A stretch of 36,285 bases of DNA, from assembly GCA_964555935.1 (NCBI GenBank), contig CAZKUN010000073.1, forward strand, positions 1-36,285, given 5' to 3'. The DNA comes from CAZKUN01 sp964555935. Lineage in GTDB: Bacteria; Armatimonadota; Zipacnadia; Zipacnadales; VGFC01. This document shows, piece after piece, positions 7,189 to 14,901 of this stretch. Position numbers and translations under genes: made by a program. The notes beneath the pieces were generated by a model. It was not told the DNA's origin, made no database searches, and worked only from the letters and a program-made list of their open reading frames with translations. The stretch's first letter is position 1; each line of letters starts with the position of its first letter.

Positions 7189-9120
7189 CTAGAACGAGAA
7201 GATCTGGTGTCCCCTTACGCCGCAGAGGGCGTCGATGAAGACCCAGAGACCGGCGGAGAAAAACTCGGCGAGAACGAAGCCTAAGAAGCCTGGCAGGAGG
7301 GCGCGATAGAGCTTCGCGCCGCCGTAGCGCAGGAGGACAGACTTCACCAGCCAGCCGACGAAAATCGGGAACCAGAAGTTGATCATCGGCCACGACGAGC
7401 CCATCAGGTAGCCGATCGGATGCAGCGGCCACCAGAGGAACGTGCGGTGCATCAGCAGCATCCCCCACATGCTCGCTCCCCCGACGAACATCGCGATGAA
7501 CTCCTTCGGGTTCGCGCTCTCACCCGTGTCGATCAGGTGGCCGACCCACGCGCAGTAGAGGTTCTTCGTGTAGTACGTCGTGAACCACGAATTGAGCGTC
7601 GAGCCGCCGTGTCGGTACATCAGCCGCAGGTAGCTGAAGTACGATGAGCCGAGCGCGACCACGATCGCCAGCACCATGCCTCCCAGCAGGTGCCGCCGGT
7701 TCAGCCCGTCCGTGTCGGCCATCTTCAGGCTCTGCATGATGCCAGGCATGAGCGGGCTTCGGTTGTCGACCATGAAGAGGTGATCGAACATCCCCAAGAC
7801 CGCCAGCCCGCCCGCCCCGTAGGCCCGACTCCCCGTCGCCGCGAGCATGAGGTTCAGCGGCCGGTAGGGGTGCTGGACATAGAGCATCCCGCCCTCACAG
7901 ACGAGCCGCACCGCCACCATGTGCACGAGGAAGTAGAGCGCGAAGATCACGAAGGTCGACCACAGGCTCGCGCCGGCTAGGCCGGCCCAGATGAGGATCA
8001 CGGCCATGCCGATGGCCATGCCTATGAAGGCCGCGCGGAAGCTCATCGGCTCGCCCGAGTCGTCGATGGCGCTCTCCTGCCCAGTCCCGCGACGCCAGAC
8101 TTCGCGCAGGCGGTCCTTCCCCGCCCAGAGCTGATACACCCCATAGACGATGATCCCGGCGATCATCTGGTGGGCGACGAACTTCTTCGTGCCATAGGCC
8201 TGAACGCTTCCGGGCTGGTAACCAAGGGCGGACGCGATGACCTGCTGGATGATGAAGAAGAAGTAGAAGAACCACAGGCTGAAGCTGAGGTCCTGAGGCA
8301 GCAAGTAGGCCAGCCCGACGATGCTGAACAGGAAGCGCATCCAGAGCGGGCTCATCTGATTCCACGGGCGGACCCGGATGTAGGCATCGAGCGAGATGAG
8401 ATGAACGTTGATCGTCGGGATGCTCGGGTAGTAGTAGTGCAACCCGTTGACCGTGTGGATCACGAACGGGACCAGGAAGAAGCACCACATCACCTTGCTG
8501 CGAAAGAACGGCCCGATCAAGCCCGGCTTGTCGCTATCCTCGCGGGTCATCTCGATCGGCAATTGCACCAGCGGGAAGACGAGCTTCTCATCATCAACCC
8601 ATCGCCGACGCAGGATCGTGCTGAGGCAGAAGAAGACGGTGTACACCGCGAGGACGAGCACGGTCCACGCCAGAAGCGGCGTGACCCACTCGCCATAGGG
8701 AATCGCTTGCGAGCCGCGCACGCCCTCATACAGCCCCGCGATCGCCGCGTCGCTCTTGGGGTGCCACCAGTCAGGAATATGTGGATGGAGGATGTCGGCG
8801 TAGCGATTCTCGGGGCTGGCGAAGTAGAACGGACCGGCGAGGTATGGCACGAGCAGCGCGGTCATCCCAAACGACGGAATTCCCGCCGAGACAAGGACCA
8901 TCGCGTAGACGAAGACCAACTCGCCCGGCCGCATCCCGCGCCCGACCTTCTTCAGGATCACGTTGACCCCAAGCACCAACAGGAGCAACACGAAGAGGCT
9001 GCTGACGGGGAACGACGTCAGCCCCACCCACGTCCCCTTCATGACGAGGTCGGCGTACGGGGTGGCGATCCCGAGCAGCAGGACAGCCACCGTTCCGATT
9101 ATCAGGGCGCGGGTGGTCAT
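7189..9120 (-). CDS. Large polytopic membrane protein, DUF6785/DUF6784 family
   Basis: The protein has 643 residues and a dozen or more hydrophobic segments (for example ALIIGTVAVLLLGIATPYAD, SLFVLLLLVLGVNVIL and ILIWAGLAGASLWSTFVIFA). Recognisable stretches are RRRWVDDEKLVFPLVQLPIE, VHMVAVRLVCEGG and the C-terminal HPIGYLMGSSWPM. These match a family of uncharacterised integral membrane proteins common in planctomycetes, Armatimonadota and related phyla, loosely reminiscent of oligopeptide transporters. Transport is inferred; the substrate is unknown. The gene begins 19 nt after the holB stop with no evident Shine-Dalgarno sequence, so it may be the last gene of the tmk-holB transcript. Confidence 0.85.
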   Translation of the reverse strand: MTTRALIIGTVAVLLLGIATPYADLVMKGTWVGLTSFPVSSLFVLLLLVLGVNVILKKVGRGMRPGELVFVYAMVLVSAGIPSFGMTALLVPYLAGPFYFASPENRYADILHPHIPDWWHPKSDAAIAGLYEGVRGSQAIPYGEWVTPLLAWTVLVLAVYTVFFCLSTILRRRWVDDEKLVFPLVQLPIEMTREDSDKPGLIGPFFRSKVMWCFFLVPFVIHTVNGLHYYYPSIPTINVHLISLDAYIRVRPWNQMSPLWMRFLFSIVGLAYLLPQDLSFSLWFFYFFFIIQQVIASALGYQPGSVQAYGTKKFVAHQMIAGIIVYGVYQLWAGKDRLREVWRRGTGQESAIDDSGEPMSFRAAFIGMAIGMAVILIWAGLAGASLWSTFVIFALYFLVHMVAVRLVCEGGMLYVQHPYRPLNLMLAATGSRAYGAGGLAVLGMFDHLFMVDNRSPLMPGIMQSLKMADTDGLNRRHLLGGMVLAIVVALGSSYFSYLRLMYRHGGSTLNSWFTTYYTKNLYCAWVGHLIDTGESANPKEFIAMFVGGASMWGMLLMHRTFLWWPLHPIGYLMGSSWPMINFWFPIFVGWLVKSVLLRYGGAKLYRALLPGFLGFVLAEFFSAGLWVFIDALCGVRGHQIFSF

Positions 9121-9139
9121 GGTGGATGGTCGACGTCGA

Positions 9140-10270
9140 CTAGGCCGCGAGAGCCTGCCAGATATCGGTCAGCATGACCTCGACCGTCATGCGGAGATTC
9201 GCGTTGCCGCCGAGAGCTTCCTTCGCCACGCGGATGGCCTTCGCGGCGCGGGCGGGCGCGTTCCTATCGAGGGACGCGGCGATCTGCTTGAGCTGATCGC
9301 TTCGGTCGGCGTTGATCAGCAGGGAGTCCGTATCATCCTGCCCGGCAATGGAGAGATCCCGAAACCACGTCAGCAACACGTCGAGAAGCTGGCCCATCTG
9401 AGTTCGCAGGACGCGGTCACGGTTCGCCTTCAGGACCTTCTCAGCGAAGTCGCCGGTAGCTGTCGCGCGCCACCAATCCTCGGCTGAGCCGACCAGCGTC
9501 TCAGCGGCCTTCATGCACGCGACCATTGGGCGCTGCTTCAGCCCAACCGCGATGTCGAGGATGTCCTTGCGGATCTTCAGCGTGTCGGGATGCTCCATCA
9601 ACCGGATCGCCCACCCAGGCCGTCCGCCCGAGAGCGCCGCGATCGATCTCATCAGCGCGGGGTCGCCCAGCGGCGCCTCACGCTCAAGCGCAACCTGCAC
9701 GTCATCGGTCGGCACGGGGCCAAACCGGAGAAGCTGACAGCGCGATACGATCGTCGGCAGCAGCGCTGACGTCGAGGGCGCGGTGAGGATGATCGTGGTC
9801 AGGCCAGGCGGTTCTTCGAGGGTCTTGAGCAGGCGGTTAGCCGATGCCGGGTTCATCGCCTCGGCGGATGATACGATGAAGACCTTGCGCCGCGCGGATG
9901 ACACGCGCAGATTCGCCTCGGAGATGAGGTGAGCGATGGCGTCCTTGGTGATCATCGAGCCTTCGATATCCGCGACGGCTTTCTGACCCTCCTCGTCTTC
10001 GATCTCCAGCCTCGACGTTGGGCGCACGATGAGGAAGTCCGGGTGGTTCTCGCGGTCCACCGCGTTGCAGATGGCGCAGGCATCGCACGGTTCGCCCGAC
10101 TCCAGCGGGCTCCCGCACATGAGGGCCTTCGCGAAGACGAGCGCGGTGAGGGTCTTGCCGATATTCGCCGGCCCCTCGAACAGGTACGCGTGCGAGACGC
10201 GACCATTCTCGATGGCGCTCTTCAGCACGCTGATGGGGCCTTGGTGGCCGCAGATGTCGGCGAATGGCAT
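9140..10270 (-). CDS. holB: DNA polymerase III delta' subunit (clamp loader)
   Basis: The protein has 376 residues. It is an AAA+ clamp-loader protein: FADICGHQGPISVLKSAIE, a P-loop GPANIGKT (33-40), a zinc-binding cluster C52, C62, C65, C68, Walker-B-region RRKVFIVSSAEAMNPASANR, then LLKTLEEPP and the SRC motif (TIVSRCQLLRF). SRC with LLKTLEEPP is the signature of DnaX/HolB-type subunits. The C-terminal ~130 residues are the collar helices. The P-loop and zinc site are more complete than in enterobacterial HolB, so the protein may still bind nucleotide. It starts one base after the tmk stop codon (TGACATG), an arrangement typical of tmk-holB operons. Confidence 0.92.
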   Translation of the reverse strand: MPFADICGHQGPISVLKSAIENGRVSHAYLFEGPANIGKTLTALVFAKALMCGSPLESGEPCDACAICNAVDRENHPDFLIVRPTSRLEIEDEEGQKAVADIEGSMITKDAIAHLISEANLRVSSARRKVFIVSSAEAMNPASANRLLKTLEEPPGLTTIILTAPSTSALLPTIVSRCQLLRFGPVPTDDVQVALEREAPLGDPALMRSIAALSGGRPGWAIRLMEHPDTLKIRKDILDIAVGLKQRPMVACMKAAETLVGSAEDWWRATATGDFAEKVLKANRDRVLRTQMGQLLDVLLTWFRDLSIAGQDDTDSLLINADRSDQLKQIAASLDRNAPARAAKAIRVAKEALGGNANLRMTVEVMLTDIWQALAA

Positions 10271-10271
10271 G

Positions 10272-10916
10272 TCAGTCCACTGGGCCTTCCAGGCACTCCA
10301 TCACATGCCTCAGGATCTCCTCATGCACCTCATCCTCGTCGCCCTGGCCATCGACCACAACACATGGCTCGGCCGCGCCCTCGGCATACTTCAGGTATCC
10401 CTGCCGGACTTGCTCGTGGAACTCAAGCCCCTTGCTCTCCATCCGGTCGGCATCGCTGACGGCGAGCCGACGTCCGAGCCCCACCTCGGCCGGCACGTCG
10501 ACGATGATCGTGAGGTCCGGCTGGCTGCCCTGTCGCGCCGCCGCGTCCGCATCGCGCGCGGTGGCCTCATTGACCGAGCCGGCGTGGGCCTGGTACGCAT
10601 GCGTCGATGGCGTGAAGCGGTCGCAGATGACGATCTCGCCGGCCTCGAGCGCGGGACGGATGATCTGCTCGACGTGCTGCGCGCGCGCGGCGCAGATGAG
10701 GAACAGCTCGCACAGCGGCGTCATGCCCTCATGCTCGTTGCCCAAGAACAGCTCGCGGATGGCATTGCCCGTCTTCGTGCCGCCGGGCTCAGAGGTCATC
10801 ACAACCTCGTGCCCCGCCAGCCCCAGCGCGCCGGCAAGCCGCCCGATCTGGGTCGACTTCCCGGACCCATCAGGCCCGTCAAGCACGATGAAACGACCGG
10901 GTGGGGTTGCGGACAT
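10272..10916 (-). CDS. tmk: Thymidylate kinase
   Basis: The protein has 214 residues. The second of two adjacent ATGs (10916) is chosen: AGGAG ends 5 nt upstream, and the next codon run gives MSATPPGRFIVLDGPDGSGK. Upstream GTG (10934) and ATG (10919) starts are in frame but less well placed. The enzyme phosphorylates dTMP to dTDP in DNA precursor synthesis. Motifs: P-loop GPDGSGKS (~14-21), SEPGGTKTGNAIRELFL, the DRF-type motif VICDRFTPSTHAYQ, and a C-terminal helix. The UAG stop of the upstream HNH gene lies inside the sequence ATATAGGAG that forms the tmk ribosome-binding site, so the two genes are translationally linked. holB follows one base after the stop. Confidence 0.93.
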   Translation of the reverse strand: MSATPPGRFIVLDGPDGSGKSTQIGRLAGALGLAGHEVVMTSEPGGTKTGNAIRELFLGNEHEGMTPLCELFLICAARAQHVEQIIRPALEAGEIVICDRFTPSTHAYQAHAGSVNEATARDADAAARQGSQPDLTIIVDVPAEVGLGRRLAVSDADRMESKGLEFHEQVRQGYLKYAEGAAEPCVVVDGQGDEDEVHEEILRHVMECLEGPVD

Positions 10917-10924
10917 CATGACTC

Positions 10925-11620
10925 CTATATCCACGGACGGTCAATGTCGTCGATGGGCTGGAAGGTATTCTGGTCGAAGCACTTCGGATCGGTTCCGTTG
11001 AAGGCCTCGATGAACCGCTCGCACATGTCCGCGTCGTCACGGAAGACCGTCATCCAGACGGAGAAGAAGCCCTTCGCCACGGCCAGTGCTTTGATGGCTT
11101 CTCGCAGGGCGGCAGTGTCGCTGTCCGCCAGGAAACGGCGAAACGTCTCCGCCTGGTCCCACGCCTCGTACCGGTTGATCCAGCGCCGGTCAGAGCCCCA
11201 TTTCTCGTCGGGCACCTTATCGAGGCCTGTGAGCCGGATCGTACTCTCCGCCCGCGCCCGCTGCTCGCCCGAAAGGCTCGCGCGCGGCCGGATGTAGCCG
11301 CCCGCCACTTGCTCGATGGCCCGCGCCGTGTTGTGGCGATCCGGCCAGTAGTAATCCTCAACGACGACTTGACGACTTCCCTTTGTGGAATTGCAGTTGA
11401 CGCAGCCCAGCAGGAGGTTTCCCCACTCCAGTTCCGACTCTACGTCAACGCTCTTCGGGCGGACGTGCTCTGTGGCGAGGGCAGCGTCGAGGTGCATCTC
11501 GCAGTACGAGCAATACTCCCCGAGTCTACCTATCAGATGCGGGCGCGCGTCCTGATAGCATCTGAAGACAACTGCGTGCTCACCCAGTGTTGGATCTTGG
11601 CCGCGATTGATCGGCCTCAT
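10925..11620 (-). CDS. ptuB: HNH endonuclease, PtuB-like (Septu defence, TIGR02646-like)
   Basis: The protein has 231 residues from the ATG at 11620, which overlaps the upstream ATPase stop as TGATG; a GTG one codon earlier is also possible. The HNH/zinc core is compact: YCSYCE (C37, C40), TEHVRPKS (E51, H52), then EWGNLLLGCVNCNSTKG (N68, C73, C76, K80). This C-x2-C...EH-x-x-PK...NL-x2-x-C-x2-CN arrangement is characteristic of PtuB-type nucleases that pair with an AAA ATPase in Septu and in retron Ec78. The C-terminal half (RWINRYEAWDQAETFRRFL and following) is helical and probably contacts the ATPase. Its stop codon is part of the tmk ribosome-binding site. The Septu assignment rests on the pairing and the motif pattern, not on a database match. 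Confidence 0.75.
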   Translation of the reverse strand: MRPINRGQDPTLGEHAVVFRCYQDARPHLIGRLGEYCSYCEMHLDAALATEHVRPKSVDVESELEWGNLLLGCVNCNSTKGSRQVVVEDYYWPDRHNTARAIEQVAGGYIRPRASLSGEQRARAESTIRLTGLDKVPDEKWGSDRRWINRYEAWDQAETFRRFLADSDTAALREAIKALAVAKGFFSVWMTVFRDDADMCERFIEAFNGTDPKCFDQNTFQPIDDIDRPWI

Positions 11621-12954
11621 CACGTACCCTCGTCCATGCCTGCGGCGGCTCGCTGTGCCCGCAGGAACGCGTGGTATGCGGGATCATCACTGAACGGTTC
11701 GATGAGGGCGTCCAGATCCTGCTTGAGACGCTGCCGTTCCGCCTCGTCCGCATCCCCGGCTTGCCGCAGTAGCCGGTGGTACGACGCCGCCGCTTGGGCC
11801 ATCGCCAGGTAACGCTCGCTACGTTGCGGCTCATCTATGTCCATCGCGGCCTCGAGGACATCCTCTACGCTTTTCCCCGAGTACTCGCCACGCATCCCGC
11901 CGTCAAGCTTGATGAGTTCGCCTGGCCGCAGAGACTGGATGACGGATGGCGAGTGCGTGGTGACGATGAACTGCACCTTCGGGAAGGCGCGCTTGAGGTC
12001 GCCGACGACGCGGCGCTGCCACCTCGGGTGCAGGTGGAGATCGATCTCATCGATGAGGACGATGCCTGGCGTCTCGCGAGCGGCGTCAGCGCCGAGGTGG
12101 GGGTTGAGTACTGCACAGCGCCAGGCCAGGTCCGCCACGATCGCAAGCATATTCTTCTGGCCGTGGCTAAGCGCGTTGAAAGCTAATGTCCGATCCGGTT
12201 TTTCCAGCTTGAGCAGGAGGGCGCCCTGCTGCATGTCGTATCCAAGATCGGTGCAGTCCGCCAGACCAGTACGCACGGCGTCCTTCACGGCTGTCAGGTG
12301 GGGCAGTTCCTGGCGACCCGCCTGGAAACCGGCGATCTCCATCGCCAGGAACCACGTGACCAAAGCGTCCGCAGTGTCTGTTGGTTGGGACCATCCGCTG
12401 TACCCGCGCATCCGCGAACCAACCGGGGCTCCACCCTCAAGAAGCACCTCCCCCGCTGGTCGAGGACCGTGTTGCCACTGGCGCTCAGCCTTGAAAGCGG
12501 CGACGACGGGCACGTGTGCATCGTCACCACGCGAGACCGCGTCGCGAAGGCCTGACGCGGGAGGCCCTAACATCGCGATGTCCATCGATTCACCTTCTGC
12601 TGGACCGTCACGTCCCGTCGACCAGGCTATCTCATGACCCGCGAGAACCCCAGAGACCATTACATTGCTCGGGAACTGGGGCTCCGTGTGATAGAGCCCG
12701 AGAGCAGGGAACGGGACAATTCTCACGTCCGCCTCACTGGTCGGGTTGCTGGCGACGCCTCCCCTGACGATCACTTCGACAGAGCAGGTCAAGGCCTGTG
12801 TTAGTCCATCCAACACCGTCGTCTTGCCCTTCCCATTATCCCCAATCAGCACGTTGAACTGCGGCGCGAACTCAATCGTCCGCTCCTCGAAGCAGCGGAA
12901 GTTCTTCAGCGTCATGCTGTCGATGCGGAAGAGGTCGTTGGCTTCGGTGCTCAT
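11620..12954 (-). CDS. ptuA: SMC/ABC-like AAA ATPase, PtuA-like (Septu defence)
   Basis: The protein has 444 residues. The start at 12954 has GGAGGG 7 nt upstream. Motifs: MTLKNFRCFEERTIEFAP, Walker A GDNGKGKT (38-45), ABC-type signature SHGQ (263-266) followed by KNMLAIVADLAWR, Walker B GIVLIDEIDLHLHP (297-310, D302/E303), and H-loop TTHSP (H334). The C-terminus carries helical ELIEPF-like and DDPAYHAFL stretches typical of ATPases found next to TIGR02646/PtuB nucleases. In Septu, PtuA forms the ATP-binding scaffold that controls the PtuB nuclease during phage infection. The next gene overlaps by one base (TGATG), so the pair is co-translated. A generic OLD- or RecF-like ATPase is the main alternative, but the adjacent HNH partner argues for Septu. 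Confidence 0.75.
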   Translation of the reverse strand: MSTEANDLFRIDSMTLKNFRCFEERTIEFAPQFNVLIGDNGKGKTTVLDGLTQALTCSVEVIVRGGVASNPTSEADVRIVPFPALGLYHTEPQFPSNVMVSGVLAGHEIAWSTGRDGPAEGESMDIAMLGPPASGLRDAVSRGDDAHVPVVAAFKAERQWQHGPRPAGEVLLEGGAPVGSRMRGYSGWSQPTDTADALVTWFLAMEIAGFQAGRQELPHLTAVKDAVRTGLADCTDLGYDMQQGALLLKLEKPDRTLAFNALSHGQKNMLAIVADLAWRCAVLNPHLGADAARETPGIVLIDEIDLHLHPRWQRRVVGDLKRAFPKVQFIVTTHSPSVIQSLRPGELIKLDGGMRGEYSGKSVEDVLEAAMDIDEPQRSERYLAMAQAAASYHRLLRQAGDADEAERQRLKQDLDALIEPFSDDPAYHAFLRAQRAAAGMDEGT

Positions 12955-12988
12955 GGCGAGACCCTCCGTGCGGAGACGGCATGCGGCC

Positions 12989-13015
12989 GACGGGGTGGAA
13001 GCCCGTCGCTACGCG
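12989..13015. repeat. GGAAGCCCG interspersed repeat, copy 1
   Basis: The 27-base segment centred on GGTGGAAGCCCGTCGCTACG nearly matches 31147-31173; differences are compensatory inside the small stem (GACGGG/CCCGTC here, GGCGGG/CCCGCC there). It lies in the 81-bp gap between the R3H ATPase and the Septu-like ATPase. Confidence 0.6.
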
Positions 13016-13035
13016 TTGGCGCGGGATCTACTTCG

Positions 13036-14583
13036 TCACGGAGCGAACTTGACCCTTCGCCGGGGGTCGTGGCCGACGGAGGTGGAGCGGACGTCGTACT
13101 TGGCGGCGAGTTCGTGCTGGAGCCTGCGGATGTAGGCGTTCTGGGGGGTCAACTCAACCGACTCGTGGCCCTGGAGGACGCGTTTGAGCGCCTCCTCGGC
13201 CTCGCGGAGGGCGAACTCCTCGCGCGCGGTGCGGCCGACGTCGAAGGTCTCGCGAAGCGCCGCGTAGATCTGGCCATACGTGTTGCTCCGGACCTCGACG
13301 ATCTTCGCAGTGGGCGAGATCGCCTGCTTGCTGCCCTTGCGGCTGGAGCGCCGGTGCCCGCGCATGACGAGCGCGACCTCGGCCTTGCTCGGCTTGTCGG
13401 TCAACGTGCATGGCAAGCGCAGCTCGCGGATCGCCTTCTGAGCCTTGCTGCCACTGAGTCCATGGACATGCACGCGCGTGGTGCGAGTGGGCTCGACATT
13501 CGTGCTCGTAAGTCCCGCGAAGGGCCCCTCCGCGGCGGCGACCGGCTCGGGTTCGGGAGCGGGTTGATCCACGTCGACATGACCGTTCGCCTGGCGCTTG
13601 CGCGTCTCGGGCTTGAGTTCATCGCCGAGCAATCGCCGGTCGACCGTGCGCGAGACATCGCTGTAGATCGCGAGGTGGTCCGGGTCGAGGATCTCGATCA
13701 TGATGTCAAACGTCGGCATCTGCTTGCGCTCGAGGACCGTCTTTTGCGTGCCGCGGCGGCGGGCTTCTTCGTCGGACAGCGTCACCGCCTGGATGCCGCC
13801 GATGAGGTCACACAGCGTCGGGTTGGCGAGGAGGTTATCGAGCGTGTTGCCGTGGGCGGTGCCGATGAGCTGGACCCCGCGCTCGGCAATGGTCCGAGCC
13901 GCGTAGGTGTCGGCCTCCGTGCCGATCTCATCGATAACGACGACCTCGGGCATGTGGTTCTCAACCGCCTCGATCATCACCGCGTGCTGCTGGTCCGGAG
14001 CCATCACCTGCATCCGTCTCGCCCGGCCGATCGCCGGGTGAGGGATGTCCCCGTCGCCCGCGATTTCGTTGCTGGTATCGACCACGACCACGCGCTTGCC
14101 GAGGTCCTCGCTGAGCACCCGCGCCACCTCGCGGAGCATGGTGGTCTTGCCGACTCCGGGGCGGCCGAGCATCAGGATGCTATCGCCGGCTTCGACGAGA
14201 TCGCTGATGATCTCGATGGTACCAAACACCGCGCGACCGACGCGGCATGTCAGGCCGATAACCCGGCCCGCGCGGTTGCGAATGGCGGAAATCCGATGGA
14301 GCGTGCGCTCGATGCCCGCGCGATTGTCGAGGCCGAAATCGCTGACGCGCTCGACGACGTGATCGAGGTCCTCCTGCGTCGCGGGCCACTCGCCGAGGAG
14401 TTCGTACGAGTCCGGGAAGCGCGCCTCGATCGGCCGGCCGAGGTCGATCACGACCTCCAGCAACTCGTCGATCAGCTCGTGCTGCTCGATAGGCGCGCGA
14501 ATCCCCTCAGGTAGCACGTCGAGCAGCTCCCGGGTGTTCGATATCACCTGCGCGCCATCGGGCATGTTGCCTTTGGGTCTCAT
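13036..14583 (-). CDS. SpoIIIAA/Ycf45-like AAA ATPase with C-terminal R3H domain
   Basis: The protein has 515 residues. The ATG at 14583 is preferred over a GTG at 14592. Residues ~1-120 form an N-terminal helical region; the ATPase core has Walker A GRPGVGKT (140-147), VVVVDTSNEIAGDGD (~166-180), Walker B VVVIDEI (214-220) and AERGVQLIGTAHGN. A Pro/Glu-rich linker (~330-360) leads to a second beta-rich region and a C-terminal R3H domain (PQNAYIRRLQHELAAKYDV), which should bind single-stranded nucleic acid. The family (cyanobacterial/plastid Ycf45, related to sporulation protein SpoIIIAA) is widespread outside spore-formers; its function is unresolved. It may act on DNA or RNA next to the tmk-holB genes. 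The 5' leader holds a long hairpin. Confidence 0.88.
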   Translation of the reverse strand: MRPKGNMPDGAQVISNTRELLDVLPEGIRAPIEQHELIDELLEVVIDLGRPIEARFPDSYELLGEWPATQEDLDHVVERVSDFGLDNRAGIERTLHRISAIRNRAGRVIGLTCRVGRAVFGTIEIISDLVEAGDSILMLGRPGVGKTTMLREVARVLSEDLGKRVVVVDTSNEIAGDGDIPHPAIGRARRMQVMAPDQQHAVMIEAVENHMPEVVVIDEIGTEADTYAARTIAERGVQLIGTAHGNTLDNLLANPTLCDLIGGIQAVTLSDEEARRRGTQKTVLERKQMPTFDIMIEILDPDHLAIYSDVSRTVDRRLLGDELKPETRKRQANGHVDVDQPAPEPEPVAAAEGPFAGLTSTNVEPTRTTRVHVHGLSGSKAQKAIRELRLPCTLTDKPSKAEVALVMRGHRRSSRKGSKQAISPTAKIVEVRSNTYGQIYAALRETFDVGRTAREEFALREAEEALKRVLQGHESVELTPQNAYIRRLQHELAAKYDVRSTSVGHDPRRRVKFAP

Positions 14584-14612
14584 GGTTTGCACCTAGCTCA
14601 ATACGCTGGCGA

Positions 14613-14668
14613 CTAGCAAAAGTGGCGCTCGGGCCGGTGCATTTCGCACCCTCGAGCGCCACTGTTAG
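14613..14668. repeat. Long hairpin in the leader of the R3H ATPase gene
   Basis: AGTGGCGCTCG (14621-14631) pairs perfectly with CGAGCGCCACT (14653-14663). CTAGC/GTTAG extends the base, and an internal GGTGC/GCACC hairpin tops it. Read on the - strand it lies about 30-85 nt upstream of the R3H ATPase start and is followed by TTTT, so it could be an attenuator or an mRNA stability element. Confidence 0.6.
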
Positions 14669-14750
14669 CCATGGTCAATGAAGGCCAACGCGTCACGGCT
14701 CGATTATAGCGTTGGGGGGCGGCAGTGTCAATCTGAGCACTCAGCAGAAA

Positions 14751-14794
14751 TATTAGTGTCAGACACTATTATTCACATGTATATACTTACCACG
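14751..14794. repeat. TTAGTGTCAGACA REP-like element, copy 1 (half element)
   Basis: The segment contains the palindrome TAGTGTC-A-GACACTA (14754-14768) and, 18 nt later, CTTACCACG (14786-14794). Both motifs recur in the same order at 23474-23520. No matching right end is visible here, so this copy looks truncated. Confidence 0.6.
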
Positions 14795-14901
14795 ACATGA
14801 TACGGTCATGATAAGTTGCCGCGAAGTCACCGGAGCGGCCTGGCGCAGCCTTCATCGAGGCACAGACAGGAGACCCGCGCCGCGAGACGGAATGCTCCAG
14901 C

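Larger units (their letters stand above)
14584..14901. other. Divergent intergenic region (318 bp) with hairpin and REP-like element
   Basis: This gap separates the R3H ATPase (-) and the L-serine ammonia-lyase gene (+) and must hold both promoters. It contains the long hairpin at 14613-14668, a TTAGTGTCAGACA element at about 14753-14794, and an AT-rich stretch (14750-14790) in otherwise GC-rich DNA that probably contains promoter boxes. No convincing small gene was seen. Confidence 0.6.

Noticed and set aside
8170..9177. 335-residue open frame on the + strand
   Set aside because: It lies antisense to the polytopic membrane protein, has no ribosome-binding site, and has a composition typical of a shadow frame.
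13069..14514. 481-residue open frame on the + strand
   Set aside because: It runs antisense through the R3H ATPase, which has clear motifs. Long antisense frames are expected at this GC content, and the translated product resembles no family.
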